Below are positions 1 to 7,802 of a stretch of DNA of 64,000 nt, in pieces (the first letter of the stretch is position 1; the number at the start of each line of letters is the position of its first letter). The stretch is taken from assembly GCA_963590415.1 (NCBI GenBank), contig CAVAPB010000011.1, forward strand, positions 11,016 through 75,015. Reading direction: 5' to 3'. The notes beneath the pieces were generated by a model. That model saw nothing but the letters and a program-made list of their open reading frames with translations. It was not told the DNA's origin and ran no database searches. The position numbers and the translations under genes were made by a program. The stretch is from Fimenecus sp963590415 (lineage in GTDB: Bacteria; Bacillota; Clostridia; Oscillospirales; Acutalibacteraceae).

Positions 1-451
1 GCCAATCAAAATATGCACTAATACATTCATCATCACGATGTTTTGTAACAATACACATTTCGTGCCCCAATCTCGCCGCAGAAAAACGACCTAATCCCTT
101 GTTACCCGATACTATCCTTGTTCTTTCTTCAGTATGTTCGTTGCCATTCGAATCAATACTAGTAAATCTTCTTGTAATAAACGGCTTTGATTTTTTATAT
201 GATGTAGCAATGGTGGCCCAAGCAGACTCTATTATTTCTCTAGTCATTCCGCAACCATCATCTTTAATTTCTATGTACGATTTTCCTTGTTCGTCAGATC
301 CAAAGATGATTTCAGTTTTAAGAGCATATGCATCATACGAGTTTTTAACTAACTCAATAATTGCAATATTATCGTTTGTTATTAAATCTTCTCCGAAAGC
401 AGACAAAGCACGGGGATGGATTTTAATCGGAATATCAATCGGTTTTAACAT
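1..451 (-). CDS. GHKL (HSP90/MutL/MORC-like) ATPase, N-terminal part, cut by window edge
   Basis: The reverse strand encodes an open frame that starts at 451 behind a strong AGGAGG site and runs off the left edge (about 150 residues seen). It shows the three ATP-binding blocks of GHKL ATPases: an N-box ELVKNSYDA, the G1 motif KDDGCGMT and the glycine-rich lid GNKGLGRFSA. These bind ATP-Mg in HSP90, MutL, MORC and histidine kinases. The start MLKPIDIPIKIHPRALSAFG is typical of stand-alone prokaryotic HSP90-like ATP-binding proteins rather than sensor kinases. MutL/MORC-type ATPases are known companions of restriction-modification genes, which fits the neighbours Vsr and C5 methyltransferase. 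The C-terminal part, which would show any nuclease or helicase fusion, is outside the window. Confidence 0.8.
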   Translation of the reverse strand, partial: MLKPIDIPIKIHPRALSAFGEDLITNDNIAIIELVKNSYDAYALKTEIIFGSDEQGKSYIEIKDDGCGMTREIIESAWATIATSYKKSKPFITRRFTSIDSNGNEHTEERTRIVSGNKGLGRFSAARLGHEMCIVTKHRDDECISAYFDW

Positions 452-487
452 ACAGGGACCTCCTAAAAAATAAATAAAGGGATTTAT

Positions 488-934
488 ATGAGTAAAATAA
501 TAACCGTTTTAATAAAATCTTCTGAAATGAGTAGAGTTTTCAAAAGCAATTACTCGAGAGAAGATATTCAATCGTTTACAAGTTATATACTTCACCCATA
601 CAAACAGCTGAAATACTTTTCGTTTTGCGACTATATAAATGTGGGTGATCCGATTTTAGGCTGTTCTGATCAAGCGGAATTCTTACTTGAATTTCAAAAG
701 CTACAAGACAAACAATATATGGTAATTCAAAACTTATATAAATCTGATGCAATAGATTCAACAAAAAGAAATACGCAAGCTGAATTATTGAGAATATTAT
801 CCGGAAGATTTAATAGCAATACATTTTTTTACAATTCTATCAATGACAGCACCTTTATTGATAAAAACACAAGTGAAGCCATAACAAGCAATCCGGAATT
901 ATATATTCTTTCTAGAGTGAATATTAATATGTAA
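488..934 (+). CDS. Hypothetical protein, 148 aa
   Basis: I do not recognise this protein. It is a 148-residue, AT-rich open frame that starts 37 bases from the divergent GHKL ATPase and stops two bases before the end of the convergent vsr gene, so it fills the only gap in the island. A weak AAAGG site precedes the ATG. The sequence is mixed hydrophilic with many Ser, Asn, Tyr and Phe residues, and has no signal peptide, membrane segment or obvious motif. Its orientation is opposite to every other gene of the island. The 36-base gap to the divergent gene means the two promoters must overlap coding sequence. Expression is plausible but unproven. Confidence 0.5.
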   Translation: MSKIITVLIKSSEMSRVFKSNYSREDIQSFTSYILHPYKQLKYFSFCDYINVGDPILGCSDQAEFLLEFQKLQDKQYMVIQNLYKSDAIDSTKRNTQAELLRILSGRFNSNTFFYNSINDSTFIDKNTSEAITSNPELYILSRVNINM

Positions 935-936
935 AG

Positions 937-1350
937 TTACTTTTTTAGGATTACTGCTGTAATTTCATCAGCACACTTTGCGACATTTTGCTTAATATCC
1001 TTACCCCAAAAACGAAGAACCGTCCATCCTTCGGCTTCGAGTCTCTGCGTTACCTCTCGATCGCGTTCCATGTTTCTTTCGATTTTAGGTATCCAGAATT
1101 CTTGGTGAGATTTAAAATCATTTTTTCGTTCATCCCAATTATGACCGTGCCAGAATTCACTGTCGCAGAAAATAGCAACTCTCTTGCCCATAAACACGAT
1201 ATCCGGTTTGCCAAACACTTTATTAACATTTTTTTGATATCTCAGACCGCGCTTCCAAAGCTCTTTTCTCAACAGACATTCTATTTCGGAATCTTTATTT
1301 TTTATTGCCTGCATATTTTTGCGTCTTTGTTCTGGCGTATGTCGATCCAT
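937..1350 (-). CDS. vsr: Very short patch repair endonuclease Vsr
   Basis: This 137-aa protein is the usual Vsr length. It nicks DNA 5' of a T:G mismatch that arises when 5-methylcytosine deaminates, starting repair to C:G. Visible family marks are the N-terminal MDRHTPEQRRKNMQAIK, the GKPDIVF strand and the core FCDSEFWHGHNW, which holds metal and catalytic Asp/His residues; WTVLRFWG follows near the end. The gene lies 35 bases downstream of a C5-cytosine methyltransferase in the same orientation, which is the expected partner because C5 methylation creates the mutational hotspot. The start ATG lies about ten bases behind AAGGTG. Confidence 0.93.
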   Translation of the reverse strand: MDRHTPEQRRKNMQAIKNKDSEIECLLRKELWKRGLRYQKNVNKVFGKPDIVFMGKRVAIFCDSEFWHGHNWDERKNDFKSHQEFWIPKIERNMERDREVTQRLEAEGWTVLRFWGKDIKQNVAKCADEITAVILKK

Positions 1351-1385
1351 AATGTTGAGACACCTTCGTTATAATGTGTTGGTTA

Positions 1386-2324
1386 CTATTTTTTTATTTC
1401 GGTCGATATTCTCTTAACAACTGGTACACAAACAGAATTTCCTATCTGCTTATATGCATCTTCAATAGTAATTGTATTAGGAAAATAAAACTCGCTTGGG
1501 AAACCTTGAAAATCAAGACACTCTTTAAGTGTGAGTTTTCTCAATCCGTAATCATCAACTATCAATGGAACCTGATTTTTTGATATTCCCATCGATGCAG
1601 TCAAAGTTGGACACATGTGATTCTGTGTTATCTTTATGCTGTTATGATAAACTCGATATATAGAATCATGTCTTTTTACTATTTGAGACGCTTTGCGGTA
1701 AAAGGGATCATCTAACGAGTAGTAATATACCTCATTTTTCTTAACTGTTCTGTTAAGAATATCCTCGATGGTAATATTCAAATCCGTTTTATCAGGGAAT
1801 ACAAATGAATCACAATCTTCCTGTTCACGAAAAGCAACAATATATATCCGGTCTCGAATTTGAGGAATTCCACCATATTCCGATGTGCGTAACACTCGGT
1901 ATCGAATAGAATAATCCTGTTCGGACAAAACATTGTGAACAGTATTCAAAGTTTTTCCGTTATTGTGCTCCATTAGGTTCGGAACATTTTCAAGGAATAT
2001 AAATCTTGGTTTATAAGCACTTATGAATTTTCCGACTTCATAAAAGAGATGAGCACGCGCATCACCAAAACCTCTCTGTTTACCAGCCACCGAGAATGGC
2101 TGACACGGAAATCCAGCAGTTATTATATCCACACTACAAAGACTCGATGGATTAACAAGTCTAATATCTTTTTCAATCAATACCGTTTCTTTGAAATTGT
2201 GTCTATATGTTCGACAGCATGCTGCATCTTTTTCAATAGCCCAAGCAATTTTGCAACCTGCTTGTGTAAACGCTAGATCTATGCCGCCAATTCCAGCGAA
2301 TAGACTTCCAACACTTAATTCCAT
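1386..2324 (-). CDS. DNA (cytosine-5)-methyltransferase, second enzyme of the island
   Basis: This is a complete C5 methyltransferase of about 312 aa. Motif I is GSLFAGIGGIDLAF (AdoMet binding), motif IV is GFPCQPFSVAG with the catalytic Cys, motif VI is FLENVPNL, motif VIII is QIRDRIYIVAF, and the end holds LTLKECLDFQGFP (motif IX) and QIGNSVCVP (motif X). The target recognition domain lies between motifs VIII and IX and its target cannot be read by eye. The ATG at 2324 overlaps the end of the upstream methyltransferase-endonuclease gene by ten bases, so translation is probably coupled; a TTG at 2330 is an alternative start. It lacks an obvious endonuclease partner of its own and may be paired with Vsr downstream. 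Confidence 0.9.
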   Translation of the reverse strand: MELSVGSLFAGIGGIDLAFTQAGCKIAWAIEKDAACCRTYRHNFKETVLIEKDIRLVNPSSLCSVDIITAGFPCQPFSVAGKQRGFGDARAHLFYEVGKFISAYKPRFIFLENVPNLMEHNNGKTLNTVHNVLSEQDYSIRYRVLRTSEYGGIPQIRDRIYIVAFREQEDCDSFVFPDKTDLNITIEDILNRTVKKNEVYYYSLDDPFYRKASQIVKRHDSIYRVYHNSIKITQNHMCPTLTASMGISKNQVPLIVDDYGLRKLTLKECLDFQGFPSEFYFPNTITIEDAYKQIGNSVCVPVVKRISTEIKK

Positions 2325-4270
2325 CTGCAATCGAACATAAAGATTGTGGATGGCATACCAACAATTTGGATGTCAAATTTTAAACTTGGTTCTACATATG
2401 TAGAAGCATTATGAATTCTAAAACTAAACTGCCAGCCGCCATCCATATACAGTTCTACAGTATTATTACTATTAGGCTTGAAATCTAAACTAACAATACG
2501 TGTTGGCAAACTGGAAATCGGCACAAAAATCTTAGGCTTGCATTTTTTGCTTGGCTGGTTTAATGTTCCTCTTAAATTATAGGTCTGTATCTGTGTAACA
2601 TATTTATTGTCAATACTAATCACCTTGTAGAAATCAAACTGACCCAGTAAATATTCCACCATTTTCTGAGGAACATTTTCATGAGTGGAATTTGCTCTCA
2701 CTATTTCTGTGATAAATGCATTTAACAATGGAATATACACATCTCTCTCTTTATTAGGCAACTCGCTCCATTTTTTGCCGTCAGCTATCTCATCCGCAAG
2801 ATATTCAAATATCGGCTTTACTTCATTCCAGTACTCATTTGAGCATGGCACTTCAAACCACTTTTCGCCAAAATCAAGTTGTTTGCCTAATCGACTGTGC
2901 TTTACAGCAAAATGATTGTGTTTGATACTTAGACCAATCTCCCACATTATGTGTTTACGAAGAATAATAATATCTCTCACATCACCAACTACACCTTTAG
3001 TGTCTGGCTGAATAAAGAGCTCCAAGCAATCTTCATCTTCATCATCTTCAATTATTAACGGCTCCATATCAAACAAGGTTGATACTGCTGCTTTTGCACT
3101 AATCGTCAAAACATCCCGAGTAGCATCATCAATCGCATTCCAAGCCCTATATGCGGCATCAAAACTGCTATTTTCAACTATCTTAGCTAACCTAATCTTG
3201 TTGATTTCTTCATTCAATATTTGAAGACATATATATTCGTAAGCTCTTCCCTTATCGTTACTTTTTGTACTCACTGTTTTTTCCTCCAATGCTTTTTTGA
3301 TTGCTACCGCAACTTCGTACGCCAGATTAACCGGAACAGCATTGCCTATCATTTTATAGGCATCATTGGTATTTGTGTAAATAAACTGAAAATCATCTGG
3401 AAATCCTTGTATTCTTGCAACTTCACGTATCGTCATTCTTCGATAGAGATATTCTTGGCCTTCCACAAACCTACAGTCATTATGTCCGTGCTTCACCATC
3501 TTAGGCGCTTGAGGATGAAGTTGACATTGGCGACCTGATGCCTGAACAGTAAATGCTTGTTCGTCCCAACCTTTTACTCTGTTTCGACTCATGAAAATAG
3601 GAGAATAAGCACCAGTAAAATATTCATTATTATTTATCGCAGTAGGATTATGCTTGTTTTTTTTAGCCGCAGGAACTGCAGTGTTTTGCAAATCTCCAAT
3701 AATATCGCGAAGCGTTATTTTTTTGTCATCATTGACGGTAGAGCCTTCGGGAAATTTAAAGTTAATACGGAGATCTTTTCTGAAACCTATGTAAAACACA
3801 CGCTTTCGCTCTTGTGCAACACCATAATCTTTAGCATTAACAAGGGTTACTGTAACATCATATCCTATTTCATCAAAAATTTTAATAATATTTTCTACTA
3901 CCTTAGAATGCCTGTTGGCAAGCATTCCACTTACATTCTCAGCTAAAAAGAATTTAGGCTTTTTTGCATCAAGAATTCTGATGTACTCGTAAAACAATTG
4001 ACCGCGACCATCGCTCATTCCTTTCAAAGCACCTGCTTCTGACCAACTCTGACAAGGAGGACCTCCAATTATTCCATCAATTTCATTGGGAAAATCTTCT
4101 TCGTTAATATTTCGGATGTCACCCTCTATAAGTTTGGTATTTGGGTGATTAACTTTAAATGTTTCATAAATCGTTTTATCATACTCGTTAGCGATCGGAA
4201 TACTAAATCCAGCTCTTTCAAAACCCAGGTCTAAACCACCGCAACCGCTAAATAAGCTAATGATATTCAT
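2315..4270 (-). CDS. GGCC-type C5 methyltransferase fused to HaeIII-family restriction endonuclease
   Basis: The first ~330 residues form a C5-cytosine methyltransferase closely resembling M.HaeIII/M.NgoPII as I remember them (5'-GGCC): SLFSGCGGLDLGFE, GGPPCQSWSEAG with the catalytic Cys, FFLAENVSGM, YGVAQERKRVFYIGF, TVQASGRQCQLHPQAP, RIQGFPDDF and KMIGNAVPVN. The remaining ~319 residues look like a HaeIII-family endonuclease: NDKGRAYEY near the start, then GDVRDIIILR and the PD-(D/E)XK-like block WEIGLSIKHNHFAVKHSRLG, and GWQFSFRIHNAS near the end. The reading frame is continuous. At the junction an in-frame GTG (3274) follows GGAGG (3283-3287) by eight bases, so the endonuclease may also be made alone. 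The chosen start at 4270 has AAGGAG seven bases upstream. An unfused NgoPII-type endonuclease lies directly upstream. Confidence 0.85.
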   Translation of the reverse strand: MNIISLFSGCGGLDLGFERAGFSIPIANEYDKTIYETFKVNHPNTKLIEGDIRNINEEDFPNEIDGIIGGPPCQSWSEAGALKGMSDGRGQLFYEYIRILDAKKPKFFLAENVSGMLANRHSKVVENIIKIFDEIGYDVTVTLVNAKDYGVAQERKRVFYIGFRKDLRINFKFPEGSTVNDDKKITLRDIIGDLQNTAVPAAKKNKHNPTAINNNEYFTGAYSPIFMSRNRVKGWDEQAFTVQASGRQCQLHPQAPKMVKHGHNDCRFVEGQEYLYRRMTIREVARIQGFPDDFQFIYTNTNDAYKMIGNAVPVNLAYEVAVAIKKALEEKTVSTKSNDKGRAYEYICLQILNEEINKIRLAKIVENSSFDAAYRAWNAIDDATRDVLTISAKAAVSTLFDMEPLIIEDDEDEDCLELFIQPDTKGVVGDVRDIIILRKHIMWEIGLSIKHNHFAVKHSRLGKQLDFGEKWFEVPCSNEYWNEVKPIFEYLADEIADGKKWSELPNKERDVYIPLLNAFITEIVRANSTHENVPQKMVEYLLGQFDFYKVISIDNKYVTQIQTYNLRGTLNQPSKKCKPKIFVPISSLPTRIVSLDFKPNSNNTVELYMDGGWQFSFRIHNASTYVEPSLKFDIQIVGMPSTIFMFDCRWN

Positions 4271-4281
4271 GTACATTCTCC

Positions 4282-5118
4282 TTATTTGATTATAGTAATC
4301 AGTTTGGCTTTGTTCAACACAGCAGGATTATCCGGATCCTGAATTTTTACATCACTTATTTTTAATGATTCATCAGAAAGGGATAATTTCTCCAGGTCTT
4401 TTGTGTTTGCAAATGTTTTCCATTTATCTTCGTTGATAATACACATAAAATTAAATTCCGCATCGTTATCGCGTTCATAAACATAATCAAAAACATGCCA
4501 AGGATTTTCAATTCCCCACATTCCCCTTACGCGCATATATGTAATTTTTAGCGGATCAACTTTATTAATATGTGCTATCTCTTTTGTGGAGCAGAAATCT
4601 ACATCTGGAATAGAAACGACCCCGTCTTTTATGCGATTTAAAAGACTTTCATAGCATTCCTTTGAAGCGCAATAATCCAATCCATAAACCATGCATAAGC
4701 TTTTCAACAAACCGTTGTTAACAATTCCTACGATATATATGATATCTTTTTCGTTCCATTGCTCCGCCTGCTTGCATTTTTTTGCTATCTTAGAATCATC
4801 ACAGTATAGCTTATGTTTAGGATAACTACTATTTAATGCAATCTGTGAATCCGACTCAATTTTCTTGACTTCAATAGCATCGCCTTCTTTTAGCATGGCA
4901 TCAGGAGGGCTATTACTTCCGCCGAGATACGAAAACACTTGATTCCATTTTATAATTCTTGCCTTTTTTGACGCATCAAAAGTCCCTGCAAATAAATCTT
5001 TCACATATTCTTCTAATGCATCTCCTACACTATTAGCCCTATTCTTACTTTTATATGTAGCAGCCACTTTAATCACCGGATTACTAACTAAATTTATAAT
5101 TGCATTAATAATATTCAT
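4282..5118 (-). CDS. NgoPII-family type II restriction endonuclease (predicted GGCC)
   Basis: At 278 aa this matches the length of NgoPII-type enzymes. The opening MNIINAIINLVSNPV, then DALEEYVKDLFAG, FSYLGGSNSPPDAML, GDAIEVKKIES, LNSSYPKHKL and TYMRVRGMWGIENPW are the pattern I recall for R.NgoPII, which cuts GGCC. PPDAML followed by AIEVKK fits a PD-(D/E)XK catalytic core with Asp, Glu and Lys. It sits between the small HTH protein and the methyltransferase-endonuclease fusion, all on the reverse strand with 31- and 11-base gaps, so the three form one transcription unit. The cognate methylation should come from the N-terminal domain of the downstream protein. A good AGGAG site precedes the ATG. 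Confidence 0.88.
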   Translation of the reverse strand: MNIINAIINLVSNPVIKVAATYKSKNRANSVGDALEEYVKDLFAGTFDASKKARIIKWNQVFSYLGGSNSPPDAMLKEGDAIEVKKIESDSQIALNSSYPKHKLYCDDSKIAKKCKQAEQWNEKDIIYIVGIVNNGLLKSLCMVYGLDYCASKECYESLLNRIKDGVVSIPDVDFCSTKEIAHINKVDPLKITYMRVRGMWGIENPWHVFDYVYERDNDAEFNFMCIINEDKWKTFANTKDLEKLSLSDESLKISDVKIQDPDNPAVLNKAKLITIIK

Positions 5119-5149
5119 AAGCTTTCTCCTGATAAATTTAGAAAATCAA

Positions 5150-5362
5150 TTATTTTTGCTCAGGCACGATCTCTACGATATCGTCCATCTTACATTCAAG
5201 AGCAGCACATATCTTCACGAGCACATCACTGGAGACTACAGCGCCGTCTTTGCCCATTTTAGTAATGGTAGCGATGCTGATGCCGGCTTTTTCGGCAAGT
5301 TCTTTCTTTTTCATATCACGGTCGATTAAAAGCTTGAATAATTTTTTATAGCTCGCGGCCAT
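5150..5362 (-). CDS. Cro/CI-type HTH protein, likely restriction-modification controller (C protein)
   Basis: This 70-aa protein is a single XRE-type helix-turn-helix domain: KKKELAEKAGISIATITKM is the two-helix core, followed by VLVKICAALECKMDDIVEIV, the usual last helices. Size and place, directly ahead of the endonuclease gene, match C proteins that time the appearance of restriction after methylation. The ATG at 5362 was chosen because GAGGTG lies seven bases upstream; a start 15 bases earlier lacks such a site. It is probably the first gene of the operon C - endonuclease - methyltransferase/endonuclease. It could also simply be a DNA-binding repressor of the element. Confidence 0.8.
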   Translation of the reverse strand: MAASYKKLFKLLIDRDMKKKELAEKAGISIATITKMGKDGAVVSSDVLVKICAALECKMDDIVEIVPEQK

Positions 5363-5414
5363 TGTATTACACCTCATAAACAGTTATAGTTAGTACATTG
5401 TATCATCGGAAATC

Positions 5415-5443
5415 ATTATACTACACTCCACACCAAATATCAA
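5415..5443 (-). promoter_or_regulatory. Sigma-A promoter of the restriction-modification operon
   Basis: On the reverse strand TTGATA (5438-5443) and TATAAT (5415-5420) are separated by exactly 17 bases. The start codon of the small HTH gene lies 52 bases downstream. The leader between them contains the imperfect repeats ACTAAC and ATAACTG, where a C protein could bind. Confidence 0.65.
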
Positions 5444-5610
5444 CAACTTTCGGCAGATAAATACTGCGATTTCAGCATTTATCAACTTTTTATTGCAAGT
5501 TTTCTATTCCCTCTTTGCTTTTCCGTAATCCCTTTTTCTTTGTCTACTGCGGTGCAAATTTTGACTGCAATTATTTTTATAAATACAGATGCTTGAGTTG
5601 CCGCATAAAC

Positions 5611-5649
5611 AAAAATCGCTCCCAAGAATTGATCTTGGGAGCGATTTTT
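5611..5649. terminator. Perfect hairpin terminator
   Basis: A 17-base perfect inverted repeat (arm AAAAATCGCTCCCAAGA) around a five-base loop, with A and T runs at its ends, can stop transcription on either strand. It lies just downstream of the small acidic-protein gene, which reads on the reverse strand, and upstream of the restriction operon promoter. Confidence 0.8.
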
Positions 5650-5666
5650 CACACAGTGTTTATTTA

Positions 5667-5831
5667 TCAATCTTCTTTATTCCGGCGGCGTTCTTCTTCG
5701 GCCTCCTCCTCTTCTCGGCGATACTCACTGTCGTCCCAGTTATACACATATTCGCCTTGGTCGATGCTGAAACCGTCTCTTTCGATTTTTTCATATTCGC
5801 CGGAATCATAGTTGAAACAATACTTCGACAT
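5667..5831 (-). CDS. Small acidic protein, 54 aa, unknown function
   Basis: This short frame begins MSKYCFNYDSGEYEKIERDG at 5831, seven bases behind GGGGAGG, and ends with a charged, Glu/Arg-rich helix (EEEEAEEERRRNKED). Aromatic and acidic residues dominate the first half (YDSGEYEK, GEYVYNWDDSEY). I do not recognise a family. The good ribosome site, the 13-base gap to the HNH gene upstream and the strong terminator right after the stop argue that it is real. Such small acidic proteins are common next to phage-type HNH genes, but no function can be read from the sequence. Confidence 0.65.
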   Translation of the reverse strand: MSKYCFNYDSGEYEKIERDGFSIDQGEYVYNWDDSEYRREEEEAEEERRRNKED

Positions 5832-5844
5832 ACGATCCTCCCCT

Positions 5845-6156
5845 TTACAGCTTGATGATCTCGTAATCCGTGCGTGTGCCCTTTATGCGATCTGCGCGAA
5901 ACAGCTGGCTGTTTGTTTTCCAATGCGGGAATTTATCCGCTTTTTCTGCGTTGGTATCACGATGGCAAATGACGATATTTCCTGCAACATCACTGCCGCC
6001 GAGCGACAGCGGACGGATGTGGTCAAGTGTCGGATGATAGGCGCTGTGCGGATCTCCACAGGCGGACTTCCGCATTTCGCGACCGGCATAGTCGAAAACG
6101 GCTTCACGGTTCCCGAAAACCTTGTTCCATACTTTGACCGTTTTGTACTTTGACAT
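5845..6156 (-). CDS. HNH endonuclease domain protein
   Basis: This 103-aa protein carries an HNH (beta-beta-alpha metal) nuclease core: HPTLDHIRPLSLGG supplies the DH pair, GNIVICHRDTNAEKADK the Asn and the second His. The rest is a short N-terminal extension (YKTVKVWNKVFGNREAVFDYAGREM). It lacks the paired Cys zinc knuckles seen in many larger HNH proteins. The ATG at 6156 is preceded by AAGGAGGG; an upstream frame extension of 11 residues has no ribosome site. HNH proteins of this size occur in prophages and islands, consistent with the integrated element. Confidence 0.8.
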   Translation of the reverse strand: MSKYKTVKVWNKVFGNREAVFDYAGREMRKSACGDPHSAYHPTLDHIRPLSLGGSDVAGNIVICHRDTNAEKADKFPHWKTNSQLFRADRIKGTRTDYEIIKL

Positions 6157-6230
6157 TTTGATGCCCTCCTTTATAAGTGATATACACATTATCGCACATA
6201 AAAGAGGAGCGCACTATGAACCGTCGGTTC

Positions 6231-6281
6231 AAAAAACAGCATCCCTGTGGGCCCGTTCACCCGTAGGGACGCTGTTTTTTT
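6231..6281. terminator. Long imperfect hairpin terminator
   Basis: AAAAAACAGC and GCTGTTTTTTT flank paired TCCCT/AGGGA and GGG/CCC segments. The structure touches the stop codon of the reverse-strand HTH gene and can end its transcript ahead of the HNH gene. A separate small palindrome GAACCGTCGGTTC lies at 6218-6230. Confidence 0.6.
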
Positions 6282-6475
6282 CAAAGACTCTCGGCAATTT
6301 TTTGAAACAGCAAAAGTCTTTTGGCCGATGGCGTTCTTTGGCCGGAGCAATAATAGGCGACCGAGCGGGGCGTAACACCTAAACGCGTCGCCCACTCTTC
6401 CTGCGAAAGACCCGATTTGTCCACTATGCTCCGAAAATAGTCTGCCATCTCATAATCGATTTTTCGATTACTCAT
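6281..6475 (-). CDS. XRE-family helix-turn-helix protein, 64 aa
   Basis: A single HTH domain: MADYFRSIVDKSGLSQEEWA leads into TRLGVTPRSVAYYCSGQRTP, the recognition helix, and RLLLFQKIAESL closes the fold. It is shorter than typical repressors and has no partner domain. The ATG at 6475 has GGAGG seven bases upstream; the longer frame beginning at 6502 does not. It probably represses its own promoter or that of the neighbouring small genes. The small genes around it are co-oriented but separated by terminators. Confidence 0.7.
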   Translation of the reverse strand: MSNRKIDYEMADYFRSIVDKSGLSQEEWATRLGVTPRSVAYYCSGQRTPSAKRLLLFQKIAESL

Positions 6476-6562
6476 ATTCGCAAACCTCCTTTGCATAGAC
6501 AACGCAGTGCTCCGAAGGCTTTTTAAATATGTAATATCAGTATAGCCTGTTTCCTGAAAAAA

Positions 6563-7741
6563 TCAATAGGGAAAAATCAATTTGCAGGAATATCGCTTTT
6601 CGACAATTCTGTAAAGTGGTGTATAATCTACTCGCGGCGTATACGGCGGATCGTTAAGCAGTTTATACTTGATTATACTGCCGAATGCACTGTCGAGTGA
6701 GGAAAAGCCCAGATATTCGTTGATCCTGTCCATAAAAAGCGCATTACAATACTGTATTTCATCGGAAGTTAGTTTCTTTATATCATAAATGTATTGATCG
6801 TTTTCCGAATAAACGCCGCTGTTTTGTTCACCTTTCGTTGCCTCATAATAATTGTGGTTTGGCTCAAAAAGACTTTCGTTGTGGATCACCGTCAGCTCCG
6901 TCAAAGGCACACACGACAACCCGGATTTCATTCCTGCATATCTGAATTTATAGAGCGGATTGATGAGCACGATCATTCTCTTAGCCGAAATCGGAAACAT
7001 CATGAAGTTTTCACTGAAATGTATGAGCGACTTTATTAAACTTGCAATTACATCTTTTTCTTCATCGTTTGTCGTGCGGTTTAATATGTCTGTCAGCCAC
7101 GAGAGCTTTTTATCATTATGTCTTGTGATGCCGTCCCAGTCTTTTTCGTTTTCCGATGTCATACCGATATCGGTAATGACAAATTCATCCCCGCTTTCCG
7201 GCGCATCCCAGAAGGCAATATATCCGCTGTTAACAATGCTTGCCCAACGGTATGCCGGATAGGTTTTATTGGAATTTTGCAGAATAGATGCAGGTGTACC
7301 GTCGGAATCCAAAACAGTATTAACAGTCCGCATCCAATATTCATACGGCGTTTCGCCTTCGATACGGCGTTCTTTAAAGTCGGGAGCAAAAGAATTCTTC
7401 ATTTGCCGTTCCTTTTGCAGCCATTCTTCATTTTGCATATTCCGCAATTCTGAAACAAGCAGAAATTTTTTGACCTGTAATAGCTGTATACGGTTCAGAG
7501 AAACCGTATGGTCGGCTTTTAGCAGTATATTGGCAAGCAGGTTGCCGAATTGCGATTCGACTTTTGTATTCAGTGCTCTTTCAGTGTTGTGATCATAAAG
7601 AGCGTTTTGCGCAAAGGCATGCTCGGGGGCAATATTCTCGCGCAGCTCGCCGGTTTTTATGTTGTAGGTACAAAGCCTATTACTGAACTTCCGCAAAACC
7701 AACCGCGGAACATAATGACTGGAAAAACTGCCGTTTGGCAT
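6563..7741 (-). CDS. DUF4238 domain protein
   Basis: The 392-aa protein opens with SHYVPRLVLRKFSNRLCTY, the signature of the DUF4238 family (HYVPxxxLRxF), and continues with LYNIKTGELR-like and helical segments typical of it. Family members are about 300-400 aa, soluble, of unknown biochemistry, and often found in defence or mobile islands. Residues 70-100 and 215-250 are helical and charged. A GGAGGG site and a good promoter (7774-7802) precede it. It is transcribed alone, and no partner toxin or antitoxin gene is adjacent. No catalytic motif can be recognised. Confidence 0.8.
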   Translation of the reverse strand: MPNGSFSSHYVPRLVLRKFSNRLCTYNIKTGELRENIAPEHAFAQNALYDHNTERALNTKVESQFGNLLANILLKADHTVSLNRIQLLQVKKFLLVSELRNMQNEEWLQKERQMKNSFAPDFKERRIEGETPYEYWMRTVNTVLDSDGTPASILQNSNKTYPAYRWASIVNSGYIAFWDAPESGDEFVITDIGMTSENEKDWDGITRHNDKKLSWLTDILNRTTNDEEKDVIASLIKSLIHFSENFMMFPISAKRMIVLINPLYKFRYAGMKSGLSCVPLTELTVIHNESLFEPNHNYYEATKGEQNSGVYSENDQYIYDIKKLTSDEIQYCNALFMDRINEYLGFSSLDSAFGSIIKYKLLNDPPYTPRVDYTPLYRIVEKRYSCKLIFPY

Positions 7742-7773
7742 AAACTTCCCTCCAAAACGGTTTCATTGATAAT

Positions 7774-7802
7774 ATAATACACCATATTTGGTTGCTGCGC
7801 AA
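7774..7802 (-). promoter_or_regulatory. Sigma-A promoter of the DUF4238 gene
   Basis: On the reverse strand TTGCGC (7797-7802) and TATTAT (7774-7779) are 17 bases apart, followed by a GGAGGG ribosome site and the ATG at 7741. Confidence 0.6.

Noticed and set aside
99..473. Forward open frame of 124 codons
   Set aside because: It is antisense to the GHKL ATPase, whose reverse-strand protein shows clear family motifs and a strong ribosome site.
5482..5670. Reverse open frame of 62 codons
   Set aside because: It runs through the perfect hairpin terminator at 5611-5649 and has no ribosome site.
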